A stretch of DNA of 38,474 nt from a virus. The notes beneath the pieces are model-generated. The model was not told the origin of the DNA. It made no database searches and saw nothing but the letters and a program-made list of their open reading frames with translations. Position 1 is the stretch's first letter. Every line of letters begins with the position of its first letter. A program made the position numbers and the translations under genes. Positions 7,347 through 15,672 of the stretch are shown piece by piece. The stretch is from the IMG/VR virus record IMGVR_UViG_3300032116_013718, positions 1-38,474 of that record. One strand, 5' to 3'.

Positions 7347-8972
7347 TCAATTTATTCGAATATTTTGATTAATTACCTTTTGGTCAAATAAATTGAATTC
7401 TTCTAAAACTTGTTGACTAGTTATTGGTGCGGTTTCAGTAGTTGTTTCATAAGGTGGATAACGGTTATACAAGTGTTGGTGATTGAGTAAAAATCTAACC
7501 ATTAATGATAATAATTTTTTTAGAGACTCACCTCTAACCATACCCTCAGTTGCTTCCATATAGTTTGTTGATAGTTTTGTCTCACCAATACCGTAGACAT
7601 CTTCATCATCAACAATAATACTTGGTTTATCAGGTATCTGTGAAGTTCTTGAAATTAAGAATACTTTATCAGACCCTAATACCGCATAAGATTGTTCGGT
7701 AATTTCTTTATTTAAACTGTTTATATTTTGTAGTGATGTTCTATATAATTGACCAAAATAATTCTTTTTAGATATTAAACCCGCCCCAGGATTTTCAGTT
7801 CTTGATTGTGGAAATACTACTCTTGAAGATAATGCGTTTATAGTTTTTCTTTGATTAGCGTCCCCTTTATTTAATAAATTTTGGTTGGCGATACTTGGTC
7901 GGTAAAAAAACGGAAATCTATTATCTAAAATTTTTTGATAAACTCTTACTGTTTGTTCTACCCCATCAATAATTGATGGGTATTCAAAATCAATTTCACC
8001 TGAATTTAATCCTTTAAGGATTGAATTTACAATATATGATACTGTTTCTATGGTATAGACATTAACAAATTCATGTGTGAAATAAGGGAAAAAAGAAGTG
8101 TAGTCATCTAAAAGTGTATCACTTCTAAAATTTGTAGTTGTTGTTTTAGAATTTCTGCCAGGTAAATTATATATATTAATATTACCTGAATATGGTCCAT
8201 TTGTATTTTCATTAAATCCATAATCAATTTCATATTCAACCAATTTAACTATTGGTTGGTCAACTAGTTCTTCTTTAATAATTTTTTTTGTTGGGTTTTT
8301 TGTTGTTTTAAATTCAAAATCAGAAAGTTGTAAAAAAGAACGATTTTTATTAACTACAGGACTTTCATTATTTTTAAATTCTTTAGTTTTTCTGGCTCTT
8401 AAAATAACTTCAGTATCTTTAAGAATGATGTCAGACCTTCCTTTTGAATAAATTCCTATATCTTCAACTTCAGCCATAACACCCTTTGTTGAGGTATTAA
8501 AATATCCATTATTATTTTTTAATGGTTTACCGGCCCTAACATTAGCCAAACTACCCAATATTCCTTTTGTTTGATTACTATCTTCTTCTTTCAGAGCAGT
8601 TACTGTTGAAATTGGAGCTTTAATAAAAAATTGTCTTTTTCTACCTGTATTTTGAATTGAATTAAAGTAAATTAATAGTACCCCATCATTAATTGCTGGC
8701 ACAACATTTACGTTCATCGGTAAAAATGGGAAAAAAACAAAAGGGTCGTCATTTGTGAAATACAAATCTGCTCGGATATCGTCTTGATTGTCATTTAATA
8801 AAGAACCTTTTGAGTCAGTTCTGTCTTTATATGACCCTATGATTTCTAAAAACTTTTCGTGTTCAGGTATAACCCTTACTCTCTCAAGTAAATACGGGTC
8901 ATTATTATCTTTTACAGTACCAAAATATAGTGTTCGATTAAGATTTGGATTAAACATTACTTCTTGACTCAT
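7347..8972 (-). CDS. Baseplate hub / central spike protein with gp5-like OB fold
   Basis: 541 residues. At about 14-120 the pattern FGTVKDNNDPYLLERVRVIP ... DDPFVFFPFLPMNVNVVP ... GVLLIYF matches the OB-fold N-terminal domain of T4 gp5 and VgrG-like spike proteins (G-x-V-x2-N-x-DP-x2-xRVRV, then a DPF/P-rich turn). IYSKGRSDIILKDTEVILRA near 175-195 looks like the following spike beta region. No gp5-type lysozyme domain is evident, as in many T4 relatives that split or lack it. The C-terminal half is not recognised. The first 23 bases overlap the 65-residue gene upstream. Confidence 0.6.
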   Translation of the reverse strand: MSQEVMFNPNLNRTLYFGTVKDNNDPYLLERVRVIPEHEKFLEIIGSYKDRTDSKGSLLNDNQDDIRADLYFTNDDPFVFFPFLPMNVNVVPAINDGVLLIYFNSIQNTGRKRQFFIKAPISTVTALKEEDSNQTKGILGSLANVRAGKPLKNNNGYFNTSTKGVMAEVEDIGIYSKGRSDIILKDTEVILRARKTKEFKNNESPVVNKNRSFLQLSDFEFKTTKNPTKKIIKEELVDQPIVKLVEYEIDYGFNENTNGPYSGNINIYNLPGRNSKTTTTNFRSDTLLDDYTSFFPYFTHEFVNVYTIETVSYIVNSILKGLNSGEIDFEYPSIIDGVEQTVRVYQKILDNRFPFFYRPSIANQNLLNKGDANQRKTINALSSRVVFPQSRTENPGAGLISKKNYFGQLYRTSLQNINSLNKEITEQSYAVLGSDKVFLISRTSQIPDKPSIIVDDEDVYGIGETKLSTNYMEATEGMVRGESLKKLLSLMVRFLLNHQHLYNRYPPYETTTETAPITSQQVLEEFNLFDQKVINQNIRIN

Positions 8973-9147
8973 ATTCTTTCAATATTTGGTTATATAAAGA
9001 TTCTGCTTTATCTAATTTTTTTGTCAATTTAATTACAATTTCTTTTGTTTCATCAAAATCTTTCGACAAAAAATCTAAGGCAATTATTAACTCTTTATTA
9101 GATTTATTTTTAAAATCAGATATAATTTCTTTTATTTTATTTTCCAT
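8950..9147 (-). CDS. Small coiled-coil protein
   Basis: 65 residues, almost entirely charged helix with heptad-like spacing (IKLTKKLDKAESLYNQILKEYESR). It overlaps the baseplate hub gene by 23 bases and starts 1 base after the upstream structural gene's stop, so it is embedded in a structural operon. It could be a chaperone or a small tail component. No family recognised. Confidence 0.65.
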   Translation of the reverse strand: MENKIKEIISDFKNKSNKELIIALDFLSKDFDETKEIVIKLTKKLDKAESLYNQILKEYESRSNV

Positions 9148-9148
9148 T

Positions 9149-11098
9149 TTATATAGATTTTCCGACTATTCTAACAATTCCTGTTGGTTGACCTGTTGGT
9201 GCAATAGTTTCAGTATAGGCAACACCCTCAACTTTACCATTTTTAGCCCTTTCATTAAATAATGCTTGAAAAGTTGCATAAGTTGCAATAGATGCAATAT
9301 CAGGTTCTCCATTTATACCCGTACCAACAGGTAAACCTAAATTTTGCATTTGTGTTATATATTCAATTAGTTCTCTATCAGGATTAGAACCTGATAATGT
9401 TTGAGATAAAAAAAGAATAGGAGTAGGTATGAGTTCTTTTTTCTTTAATCTTTGTAGAGCCGCAATTCCACCTATAGAAAGTAGATTAAAAATGTAATCC
9501 AGTAAAGATTTACATTGTCTATAATCATTTATAGCATTCAACCCTCCTTGAACTATTAATTTTGTTTGCTGAATAATATTTTCAACTAATACGTAAAGAT
9601 ATTTATTTTTATTTTTTATAATATCTAAAACAATGTTTTCGGCTAATTTAATTAAATCTTTTCTTAGTCTATTCATTAATTCTTCAATAAAAACTGCACC
9701 TACACGAGAAATTACGTTAATCATGAAAGATTTATTATTTCTAGCGAACGCCATTGCACCTGGAAATTCGTCAGTAAGAGAATTCTCAACTGTTGAACCA
9801 AACTGAGATGCTGATAGTAATAATGATTGTGAAACTACAAATTGAGGGAATAATACTTTTGGTGACAATATTGAAGCGACAACACCTGAAATAAAATTTT
9901 TAATAATATCTTCATTAAAAGAAGCGTTAAAAATTTGTGGTAATTGTAAATTCCATCTTCTATCATTTGATAGATTAAAAAAAACTTCCTGTATAATTGT
10001 GTCAACGTTTGAACCATCATCATTTGTTTCGGTAATAATGTCTGATATATATTCAGTATCAGTCATTGGTAATATAATATTATTACAATCAATAAATTCA
10101 ACAACACCTCTTCTTATTAAATCAATTTCATTATCTATTTGAGATAATTCTGAAGGTGTAAATTCAAATAAACTATTTGTAGTATCATCATATTCGGGAT
10201 ACTTGGATGTCCCACCTACATCAATTTCTTTATCGTAGTCAAAACACATACCTAATATTCTTTGTAGAATAATATAGAATTTTTTTTGGTCGTTTAAAGT
10301 AACAGGACCAGTACCTGCGTTAACTGTAAAACTATTTAAAACTAAATCAACAATTTTAGTAATTGCGTTTTGAAAATCAAAAATCTTTAAACTTTTATAG
10401 TAATCCACTAAAAATGATGAAATTAAATTAGGTGAATTTAATCTATCTAATAAAATAACTTTAAAATAATTACCTTGCTCAACACCATTAAATGTTTCAT
10501 AACTTATGTTAAATAATGGTTGTCCTGAGGCTCCATTGTATTGGAAAACTAAACCATTACCTTGTATTACTTGATAAAAAAATCTATTTGTGCTTTTAGG
10601 TGGTGAATCGGTTTGACTTGTATATGGTTTCTTTTCATATATTGTTGCCCCAAGTTGGCCATCAGGGTCAAGTTGTAGTTGTTTCCATATATCAATCTTA
10701 GATATTGGAATATATATTTCTTGATTTGTGGGATATGTTTCGTCTTGAGCACACCCTGAAGACTTTAAAATTTCTTCTTCAATAATTTGTTCAACAATTG
10801 AGGGTAATTTTTGTAAGGATTCTTTAAGAATTTTAATTAATTCATCTTGTGTTGAACCATCATTAGATGTTTTAATCATCTCAATTAGCTCATCAAACGA
10901 AGTTGTGAATTTTTCTTTAAGCTCTCTAGCCTTTTCCGCACTATCCAAATTGATTTGGATATTATCTGCTCTTTTTTGAAAATTATTAGTGAACTTATCA
11001 ATTCGATTATCATACTCAGTTTTTACTTCATTGAGTTTTTTAAAAGAATTAATTTTTCTTTTGGCATCGTCATATGATTTACTAATATCTATTGCCAT
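9149..11098 (-). CDS. Large structural protein with coiled-coil N-terminus (tail/baseplate)
   Basis: 649 residues. The first ~110 are a charged helical coiled coil (DDAKRKINSFKKLNEVKTEYDNRIDKF and on to VEQIIEEEIL). The remainder is mixed, with Asn/Ile-rich helices such as KFMEELMNRLRKDL-like segments near 470-520 and a C-terminal strand region ending IVRIVGKSI. One Cys near 114 (SSGCAQD). I do not recognise the family with certainty. Position next to the hub gene and size suggest a baseplate or tail structural protein of the T4-like marine phages. It is separated from the gene upstream by 3 bases. Confidence 0.7.
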   Translation of the reverse strand: MAIDISKSYDDAKRKINSFKKLNEVKTEYDNRIDKFTNNFQKRADNIQINLDSAEKARELKEKFTTSFDELIEMIKTSNDGSTQDELIKILKESLQKLPSIVEQIIEEEILKSSGCAQDETYPTNQEIYIPISKIDIWKQLQLDPDGQLGATIYEKKPYTSQTDSPPKSTNRFFYQVIQGNGLVFQYNGASGQPLFNISYETFNGVEQGNYFKVILLDRLNSPNLISSFLVDYYKSLKIFDFQNAITKIVDLVLNSFTVNAGTGPVTLNDQKKFYIILQRILGMCFDYDKEIDVGGTSKYPEYDDTTNSLFEFTPSELSQIDNEIDLIRRGVVEFIDCNNIILPMTDTEYISDIITETNDDGSNVDTIIQEVFFNLSNDRRWNLQLPQIFNASFNEDIIKNFISGVVASILSPKVLFPQFVVSQSLLLSASQFGSTVENSLTDEFPGAMAFARNNKSFMINVISRVGAVFIEELMNRLRKDLIKLAENIVLDIIKNKNKYLYVLVENIIQQTKLIVQGGLNAINDYRQCKSLLDYIFNLLSIGGIAALQRLKKKELIPTPILFLSQTLSGSNPDRELIEYITQMQNLGLPVGTGINGEPDIASIATYATFQALFNERAKNGKVEGVAYTETIAPTGQPTGIVRIVGKSI

Positions 11099-11101
11099 TT
11101 T

Positions 11102-11464
11102 TTATATTGAAAAATTTTCATTATCAGAATTAATATCCTTTTGAAGTAATCCCTGTAAAATATCATCATCCATAGATGAGATATCAAAACTTGATTCGTG
11201 ACTTTGTTGTTTTTCCCATATACCCGATTGTAATTTTGAAAGAGTTAACTTCTTTTCAACACAGTCATTTATAATTTTTTGTTGTTTTTCGATTACAGGA
11301 CCTATTAGAGTCATATCTTCAGGTTCTTTCATCATTCCAATCATTTTATTTTGAATTCTGATGGCAGTAGTCCTTTGTTCTACTAATTCGTTATATATTT
11401 CTTGCATCAAAGCAAGAATAGAATCTTTACTAAAATTAATTTGTTTTTTTTTAGGTTTCGTCAT
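11102..11464 (-). CDS. Small helical protein in structural operon
   Basis: 120 residues, Lys-rich start (KPKKKQINF), then helices (ILALMQEIYNELVEQRTTAIRIQNKM; IEKQQKIINDCVEKKLTLSKLQ) and an acidic disordered end. No family recognised. A helical adaptor or chaperone is compatible with this composition. It is separated from the late sigma factor gene by 27 bases, a gap that holds half of a long inverted repeat. Confidence 0.68.
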   Translation of the reverse strand: MTKPKKKQINFSKDSILALMQEIYNELVEQRTTAIRIQNKMIGMMKEPEDMTLIGPVIEKQQKIINDCVEKKLTLSKLQSGIWEKQQSHESSFDISSMDDDILQGLLQKDINSDNENFSI

Positions 11465-11487
11465 ACTAATAAATAGATATTTAGTGG

Positions 11488-11529
11488 AAATTTACTCTTC
11501 CTTAACATCTATTAAAGAAGAGTAAATTT
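11488..11529 (-). terminator. Perfect 13-bp inverted repeat at the 3' end of the sigma gene
   Basis: AAATTTACTCTTC (11488-11500) pairs perfectly with 11517-11529. After one mismatch, TTAA/TTAA (11502-11505 with 11512-11515) can extend the stem. It covers the last dozen codons and stop of the sigma gene and ends just before the next gene's leader. No U tract follows on the minus strand, so it may be an RNA-processing or attenuation hairpin and not a classical terminator. Confidence 0.5.
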
Positions 11530-12229
11530 TCTTGAATTTTTTGATTGAAGCTCTAATTTCTTTAGTTGACATATTTGTCATTTCACGAATTGACAATAAA
11601 ATCACATTTTTATTAAATTTATTATTATCAGTTGCTGGAAATATTGTTTCGTAATTGTCTAAAATATCGATAAGTGCTAAACCTAATTTTAATTCATTAT
11701 CATTTAATTCATCTTCCTCTATTGTTGTTTTAATATAATCTTTTAATATAGGAATTACATTATATTCTTGAACAGGTTCAAGTTCTAAATAATAAATCAT
11801 TTCAGGTCGGTTTTCTAAATCGCTTGAAATGTCTTCATATGAAATTTTTCTATTTGTTTCTTTTTGGTCTTTTAATATTTGACCCATAAGATAATTCTTG
11901 CAAATAGTTCCAAAATATGAATAAGCTTTCTTTTCTTTTGAAGGACTAAATTTGTCAATTTTTGTCATCAAAAATGAATGTGTGTCAGTATGAATTTCAG
12001 TAAAATTCATATCTTTTCTATACAATTTATACCTTCTTATTATGGAAGATATCATCTTATCGAGAGGAAATCTTAAAAATTCATTATAAATTTTATTTTT
12101 TTCCTCAAAAGTAGATGCGGTTAGAAATAACCTAACCGCATTTTCCTCTCTTATATCGAAATAATTTTCTGTGGTCTGTTTTTTCTTCTTAGTTAAAGAA
12201 TCTTGGACAGACGATGCACTTAAAATCAT
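11492..12229 (-). CDS. 55: Late-transcription sigma factor, gp55-like
   Basis: 245 residues. The ATG at 12229 overlaps the preceding TGA by one base (TGATG); a TTG one codon upstream is less likely. Residues about 75-120 (FTEIHTDTHSFLMTKIDKF, KKAYSYFGTICKNYLMGQIL) match sigma region 2 of the T4 gp55 family, which recognises late promoters (TATAAATA) with the sliding clamp. The C-terminus (NVILLSIREMTNMSTKEIRASIKKFKKIY) looks like a helix-turn-helix of region 4 type, absent from T4 gp55 (185 residues) but seen in related phages. It directs host RNA polymerase to phage late genes. gp33 and the clamp are not in the window. Confidence 0.85.
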   Translation of the reverse strand: MILSASSVQDSLTKKKKQTTENYFDIREENAVRLFLTASTFEEKNKIYNEFLRFPLDKMISSIIRRYKLYRKDMNFTEIHTDTHSFLMTKIDKFSPSKEKKAYSYFGTICKNYLMGQILKDQKETNRKISYEDISSDLENRPEMIYYLELEPVQEYNVIPILKDYIKTTIEEDELNDNELKLGLALIDILDNYETIFPATDNNKFNKNVILLSIREMTNMSTKEIRASIKKFKKIYSSLIDVKEE

Positions 12230-13035
12230 CAAGCGTTTTCAGGTGTATATTTTATGTTTCTGTCTTGACTGAAAAAATATTCTTTTTTTGCAGTATTGAC
12301 CCAAAACTTCACTTCATTTTCTGTTAAGACATTTTCACCATTTTTATAATCCCAAAAAATTGAACCTTCTCTTAAATTCATGTGTTTATACCCAATTCTT
12401 GGAATTGTCATGAATTTAACTGAATTATAAGTCATTCTTAATAAGAACTCGTAAACAAATGTTAATTTAAACCCTGATTTAAATCCTCCAAAATCCTCAA
12501 CAATTTGTTTTTTAAATACCATTCCTGAAGTTTGGAAATTTTGGTAATTTAATAATGTTTCATTTGTTAATGTTCCCATTTCTTGAGAGAAATTAGCCGC
12601 AAATGTTGCTTCATTTGTGAATCCTGCAAATACAGATTTATTATCAACATCAACAACGATTGGCATAAATACGTCTATATCGGTATAGATTTCTGAATAT
12701 TTTTTAACATTTTTAAACCAAATTTTAGAAAACTCATCATCAAATTCTAAAATACTATTCCATTCAGTTTTTGAGTTTTTAATACCTGTGTTAACTTGTT
12801 CACAGAAATTAGGTTCCCCATTAAATTCAATTTTATTAACTTTTAAATTACCAAAATCAAAATCATTTAAATAACTAATTAAACTTTCTTCTTTAGAGTG
12901 AACAATTATAAGTTCGGTTGGTAGTATATCTTGTATTGTTAATGATTCAATACTCTTTTTGAAAAACTCGTCGAAATCTCTAACTACTGAGCTTTTTAAT
13001 GGTAGTATGACACTTAATTCAAATTCTTTTTTCAT
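12229..13035 (-). CDS. Glycosyltransferase, GT-A (family 2-like)
   Basis: 268 residues from the ATG at 13035; a TTG 12 bases upstream inside the preceding stop region is less likely. FELSVILPLKS starts a Rossmann-like GT-A fold, SIESLTIQDILPTELIIVHS matches the family-2 second helix and strand, and ILEFDDEF takes the place of the DxD metal-binding motif. TSGMVFKKQIVEDFGGF is the usual acceptor-side loop. It would transfer a sugar from a nucleotide sugar; donor and acceptor are unknown. The gene is 1 base from the GT-B gene upstream and overlaps the sigma gene by one base, so the sugar block begins directly after the sigma factor in this operon. Confidence 0.8.
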   Translation of the reverse strand: MKKEFELSVILPLKSSVVRDFDEFFKKSIESLTIQDILPTELIIVHSKEESLISYLNDFDFGNLKVNKIEFNGEPNFCEQVNTGIKNSKTEWNSILEFDDEFSKIWFKNVKKYSEIYTDIDVFMPIVVDVDNKSVFAGFTNEATFAANFSQEMGTLTNETLLNYQNFQTSGMVFKKQIVEDFGGFKSGFKLTFVYEFLLRMTYNSVKFMTIPRIGYKHMNLREGSIFWDYKNGENVLTENEVKFWVNTAKKEYFFSQDRNIKYTPENA

Positions 13036-13036
13036 A

Positions 13037-14095
13037 TTATTGTTCAATTAATTGTAGTTTATTTATTTCTTCTTGAAATCCCTGAGTTCTTTTAGTAAAA
13101 TAATTTGAGAATAATTCAATAACATTCTTTTCAAATTTTTCAAAATCCGAAAACTTAGATGATGTTTCTTGACCATTATCGTATAATTTTTCAGAGATAT
13201 TATCTTCTAACCAATTTTGTATAAATTCAGCAATAAAATCAACTAATTTAATTTCTTCTTGAATCCAAATACCATTCTCTTCATTTAACCATGATGGAAT
13301 CATTTTAGGTACAACTCCTAAAACAGGGACATTAGATTTCATTGATTCTAATGGGAACGTTCCAAAAGAACTTGTTTTATCAATCCAAACTGATAACATA
13401 CAATCTTTTAAAGTATTTGCAAATTCCTCTTCAGAAATTCCTCTCATATCTCTAAATGTTACCCATCTAAATTGAGGGTATTTTTGATAAAAAGTTTTAA
13501 TTAGATTAATAGCCTCACGTTGTTCTCTTGATGAAACCGCAATTATTGGTTTTGCTGGAAATTTAGATTTTGTAAATACAGGTGAAACAACAGGTTCTAA
13601 AATATCAATCGAGAAATTTCTCATAATCTCTGAAATATATTTTTTCTGATTTTCAGAAGTCGTGATACATTTTGTAAAACCAAATTGACTCCATACTTGA
13701 CCTGGTTGTAAAGTTTCGAAAATATGGTCATACGCTTGTGATAAAACAATCTTAGTACAAGGCAAATTAGTTAATTGAGACATAATATACCCAAAAATTT
13801 CAGGGATTATAATAAAATCTTCAGGTGAAATTGCCAAATTTTGACCCTCAACAGACTGATGAGGAAGATTTGAATATTTTTCACCCAACCACCCCGAAAC
13901 TCCAAAATAATCAGGTTTTTCATGTAACATAATTGGATTGTATCCGTTTTCTTTTAACGTTAATGCCATTTGGTAGATGTATCTTACCGAGGCATTAGCA
14001 TTTCCTTTAGTGTCTTGAACAAAAAAATAAATCTTTGATTTTTTATTTTTAAGATTTTCAATAGAACCTTCAATTTTTAAAATTCTTTCTTCCAT
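13037..14095 (-). CDS. Glycosyltransferase, GT-B fold
   Basis: 352 residues. The N-terminal Rossmann half starts KIYFFVQDTKGNANASVRYIY and the C-terminal half starts near PIIAVSSREQREAINLIK. The donor-binding segment SSFGTFPLESMKSNVPVLG (242-260, with E250) matches the E-x7-E type loop of GT4-like enzymes. Short N-terminal helix (EERILKIEGSIENLKNKK) precedes the fold. No transmembrane segment, so probably cytosolic. Substrate unknown. It sits between another glycosyltransferase and a small unknown gene, 3 bases from the latter. Confidence 0.78.
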   Translation of the reverse strand: MEERILKIEGSIENLKNKKSKIYFFVQDTKGNANASVRYIYQMALTLKENGYNPIMLHEKPDYFGVSGWLGEKYSNLPHQSVEGQNLAISPEDFIIIPEIFGYIMSQLTNLPCTKIVLSQAYDHIFETLQPGQVWSQFGFTKCITTSENQKKYISEIMRNFSIDILEPVVSPVFTKSKFPAKPIIAVSSREQREAINLIKTFYQKYPQFRWVTFRDMRGISEEEFANTLKDCMLSVWIDKTSSFGTFPLESMKSNVPVLGVVPKMIPSWLNEENGIWIQEEIKLVDFIAEFIQNWLEDNISEKLYDNGQETSSKFSDFEKFEKNVIELFSNYFTKRTQGFQEEINKLQLIEQ

Positions 14096-14098
14096 ATT

Positions 14099-14359
14099 TT
14101 AATATTTGTTTATTATTTTATTATTTAATAAAGTGTTAAACGCTAATTTAAACGGTATTGATAAATTTGATTTATTACCAAGTTTTTCATCAGTTTCTTC
14201 ACTTTCGGATAGAACAACATCTATCATAATTTTTATTAGTTCATATTTTACAACACTTATATGTTGTTCACTATCTCCGCTAGTACTCGCGTCATAGGTT
14301 ACACTGTCATTAATTAAGTCTAAATCAATATAATAGTGTTCGTTAAGAATTGGTAGCAT
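14099..14359 (-). CDS. Small hypothetical protein
   Basis: 86 residues, acidic middle (SESEETDEKLG) with a helical segment before it (VVKYELIKIMIDVVL) and another after it (FKLAFNTLLNNKII). No family recognised. It overlaps the HAD-like gene upstream by 17 bases and lies 3 bases before the GT-B gene, consistent with a cotranscribed phage gene. No catalytic motif seen. Confidence 0.65.
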   Translation of the reverse strand: MLPILNEHYYIDLDLINDSVTYDASTSGDSEQHISVVKYELIKIMIDVVLSESEETDEKLGNKSNLSIPFKLAFNTLLNNKIINKY

Positions 14360-14948
14360 CTAATTTATTTTTTAAAATTAACTTTAGTTCTTCGATAGAA
14401 TTAATTGATTTATCACAATTAATTTTTTCGTTATAAATTGTATTAAATTTAATACAATTATTATAATTAATAAGAATATCAGGGTTAGAAGTAACTATTA
14501 AATCAAAATCCCCTAAAACTTTAGTTTTATTAGAATCATTATAGAATAAAATTGACTCTAATAAACATCCAAATTTTGATAGAAAAAATAAGGTCGCGGG
14601 TTTTGTTTTACCAATCTCATCTGAGATTATAACAATTTCATGGTCATTTCTAAAATCTAAATAAAAATCATTGAGGTAATTAAAACTTAACAACTCAGTT
14701 GATGGTGAATGACCAAAAATTTCCATTGGGAATTCTTCATATAGAAAACTAAAAAACTCTTCTTTTGATTGGAATGAGAAATGATTCATTAAATCTAAAG
14801 AATCAATTGGTTCACTAACTTTATATTCAAACGGGTTTTCAGACTCGGAATTTTCTGAGTTATTTTCTATTAAAAATTTTTCATAAGTAGTTTTAAATTT
14901 ACCTATAGTATCTCTTAAAACTCCGTTAACATCAATTCCTATCTTCAT
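14343..14948 (-). CDS. HAD-superfamily-like protein (altered motif I)
   Basis: 201 residues. The N-terminus MKIGIDVNGVLRDT is the HAD motif I position, with D6 as nucleophile, but the second Asp of DxD is Asn8. EIVIISDEIGKTKPATLFFLSKFG carries motif II (Ser) and a Lys suited to motif III, and GDFDLIVTSNPD fits motif IV. HAD enzymes are mostly phosphatases; phage relatives include 5'-nucleotidases and polynucleotide phosphatases. Asn8 would weaken phosphatase general acid/base catalysis, so it may be another HAD type or inactive. It overlaps phoH by 17 bases and is probably translated with it. Confidence 0.68.
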   Translation of the reverse strand: MKIGIDVNGVLRDTIGKFKTTYEKFLIENNSENSESENPFEYKVSEPIDSLDLMNHFSFQSKEEFFSFLYEEFPMEIFGHSPSTELLSFNYLNDFYLDFRNDHEIVIISDEIGKTKPATLFFLSKFGCLLESILFYNDSNKTKVLGDFDLIVTSNPDILINYNNCIKFNTIYNEKINCDKSINSIEELKLILKNKLDATNS

Positions 14949-15672
14949 ATCTTTTTAAGATTTCAGTAATTAATGGATTTCTAACAACATCTTCATCCCC
15001 AAATTCATGAACACCAATTTCAGAAATATTTTTAAATTTTTCAATAGCATCCCACAAACCTGAATGTTTTTTATCTTTATATCTGTCAGTTTGTTCTAAA
15101 TCTCCTGATATGAAAAATTTACTATCAGTACCAATACGAGTTAATAATAACTTCATTTGTTTTGGTGTTGCATTTTGAGCTTCCTCAAATATTAAAATTG
15201 AATTATCAATATTCATCCCTCTCATATATGCCAACGCGAATACTTCAATAACTTCCATTTGTTTTAATTTTTCTCTCGCTTCTTTACCTATAATTTTATT
15301 TAATAGATAATAAGATGGAAAAATATATGGGTCCAGTTTTTCTTCAACATTACCGGGTAGTGAACCAAGTTTTTCTTCAGCTTCAACAGCAGGTCTAACT
15401 ATGATAATCTTTTCATAAGGTGAAGTATGGTCAGCAATTAAGTCAACTGCCGCTTTCATCGCAATAAAACTTTTACCGACTCCTGCGGGACCTGAACAAA
15501 TAGTAATTTGATTTTTCTTTAATTTATCGTAATACTCTCTTTGACTTTGAGTTAAGAACTTATCTTTACTCTTTTTAATCATACCACTAATTTGGTCTTT
15601 TTTAGACATTTTTGGTTTAGCTTCAGTAGGAATATACTGACCGTCTTTGCTAATTGTTTTTTTTCTTGTCAT
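14932..15672 (-). CDS. phoH: PhoH-like ATPase
   Basis: 246 residues. Walker A is GPAGVGKS (61-68), Walker B is SILIFEEAQN (158-167) with E163/E164, and TPKQMKLLLTRIG follows as in the PhoH family. A basic N-terminus (KKTISKDG, KMSKKDQISGM) precedes the ATPase. PhoH proteins are common in T4-like phages of marine and other bacteria; their role is not settled, and RNA-related helicase functions have been suggested. Its start overlaps the stop of gmd by one base (TAATG), tying it to the sugar operon transcriptionally. Confidence 0.92.
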   Translation of the reverse strand: MTRKKTISKDGQYIPTEAKPKMSKKDQISGMIKKSKDKFLTQSQREYYDKLKKNQITICSGPAGVGKSFIAMKAAVDLIADHTSPYEKIIIVRPAVEAEEKLGSLPGNVEEKLDPYIFPSYYLLNKIIGKEAREKLKQMEVIEVFALAYMRGMNIDNSILIFEEAQNATPKQMKLLLTRIGTDSKFFISGDLEQTDRYKDKKHSGLWDAIEKFKNISEIGVHEFGDEDVVRNPLITEILKRYEDRN

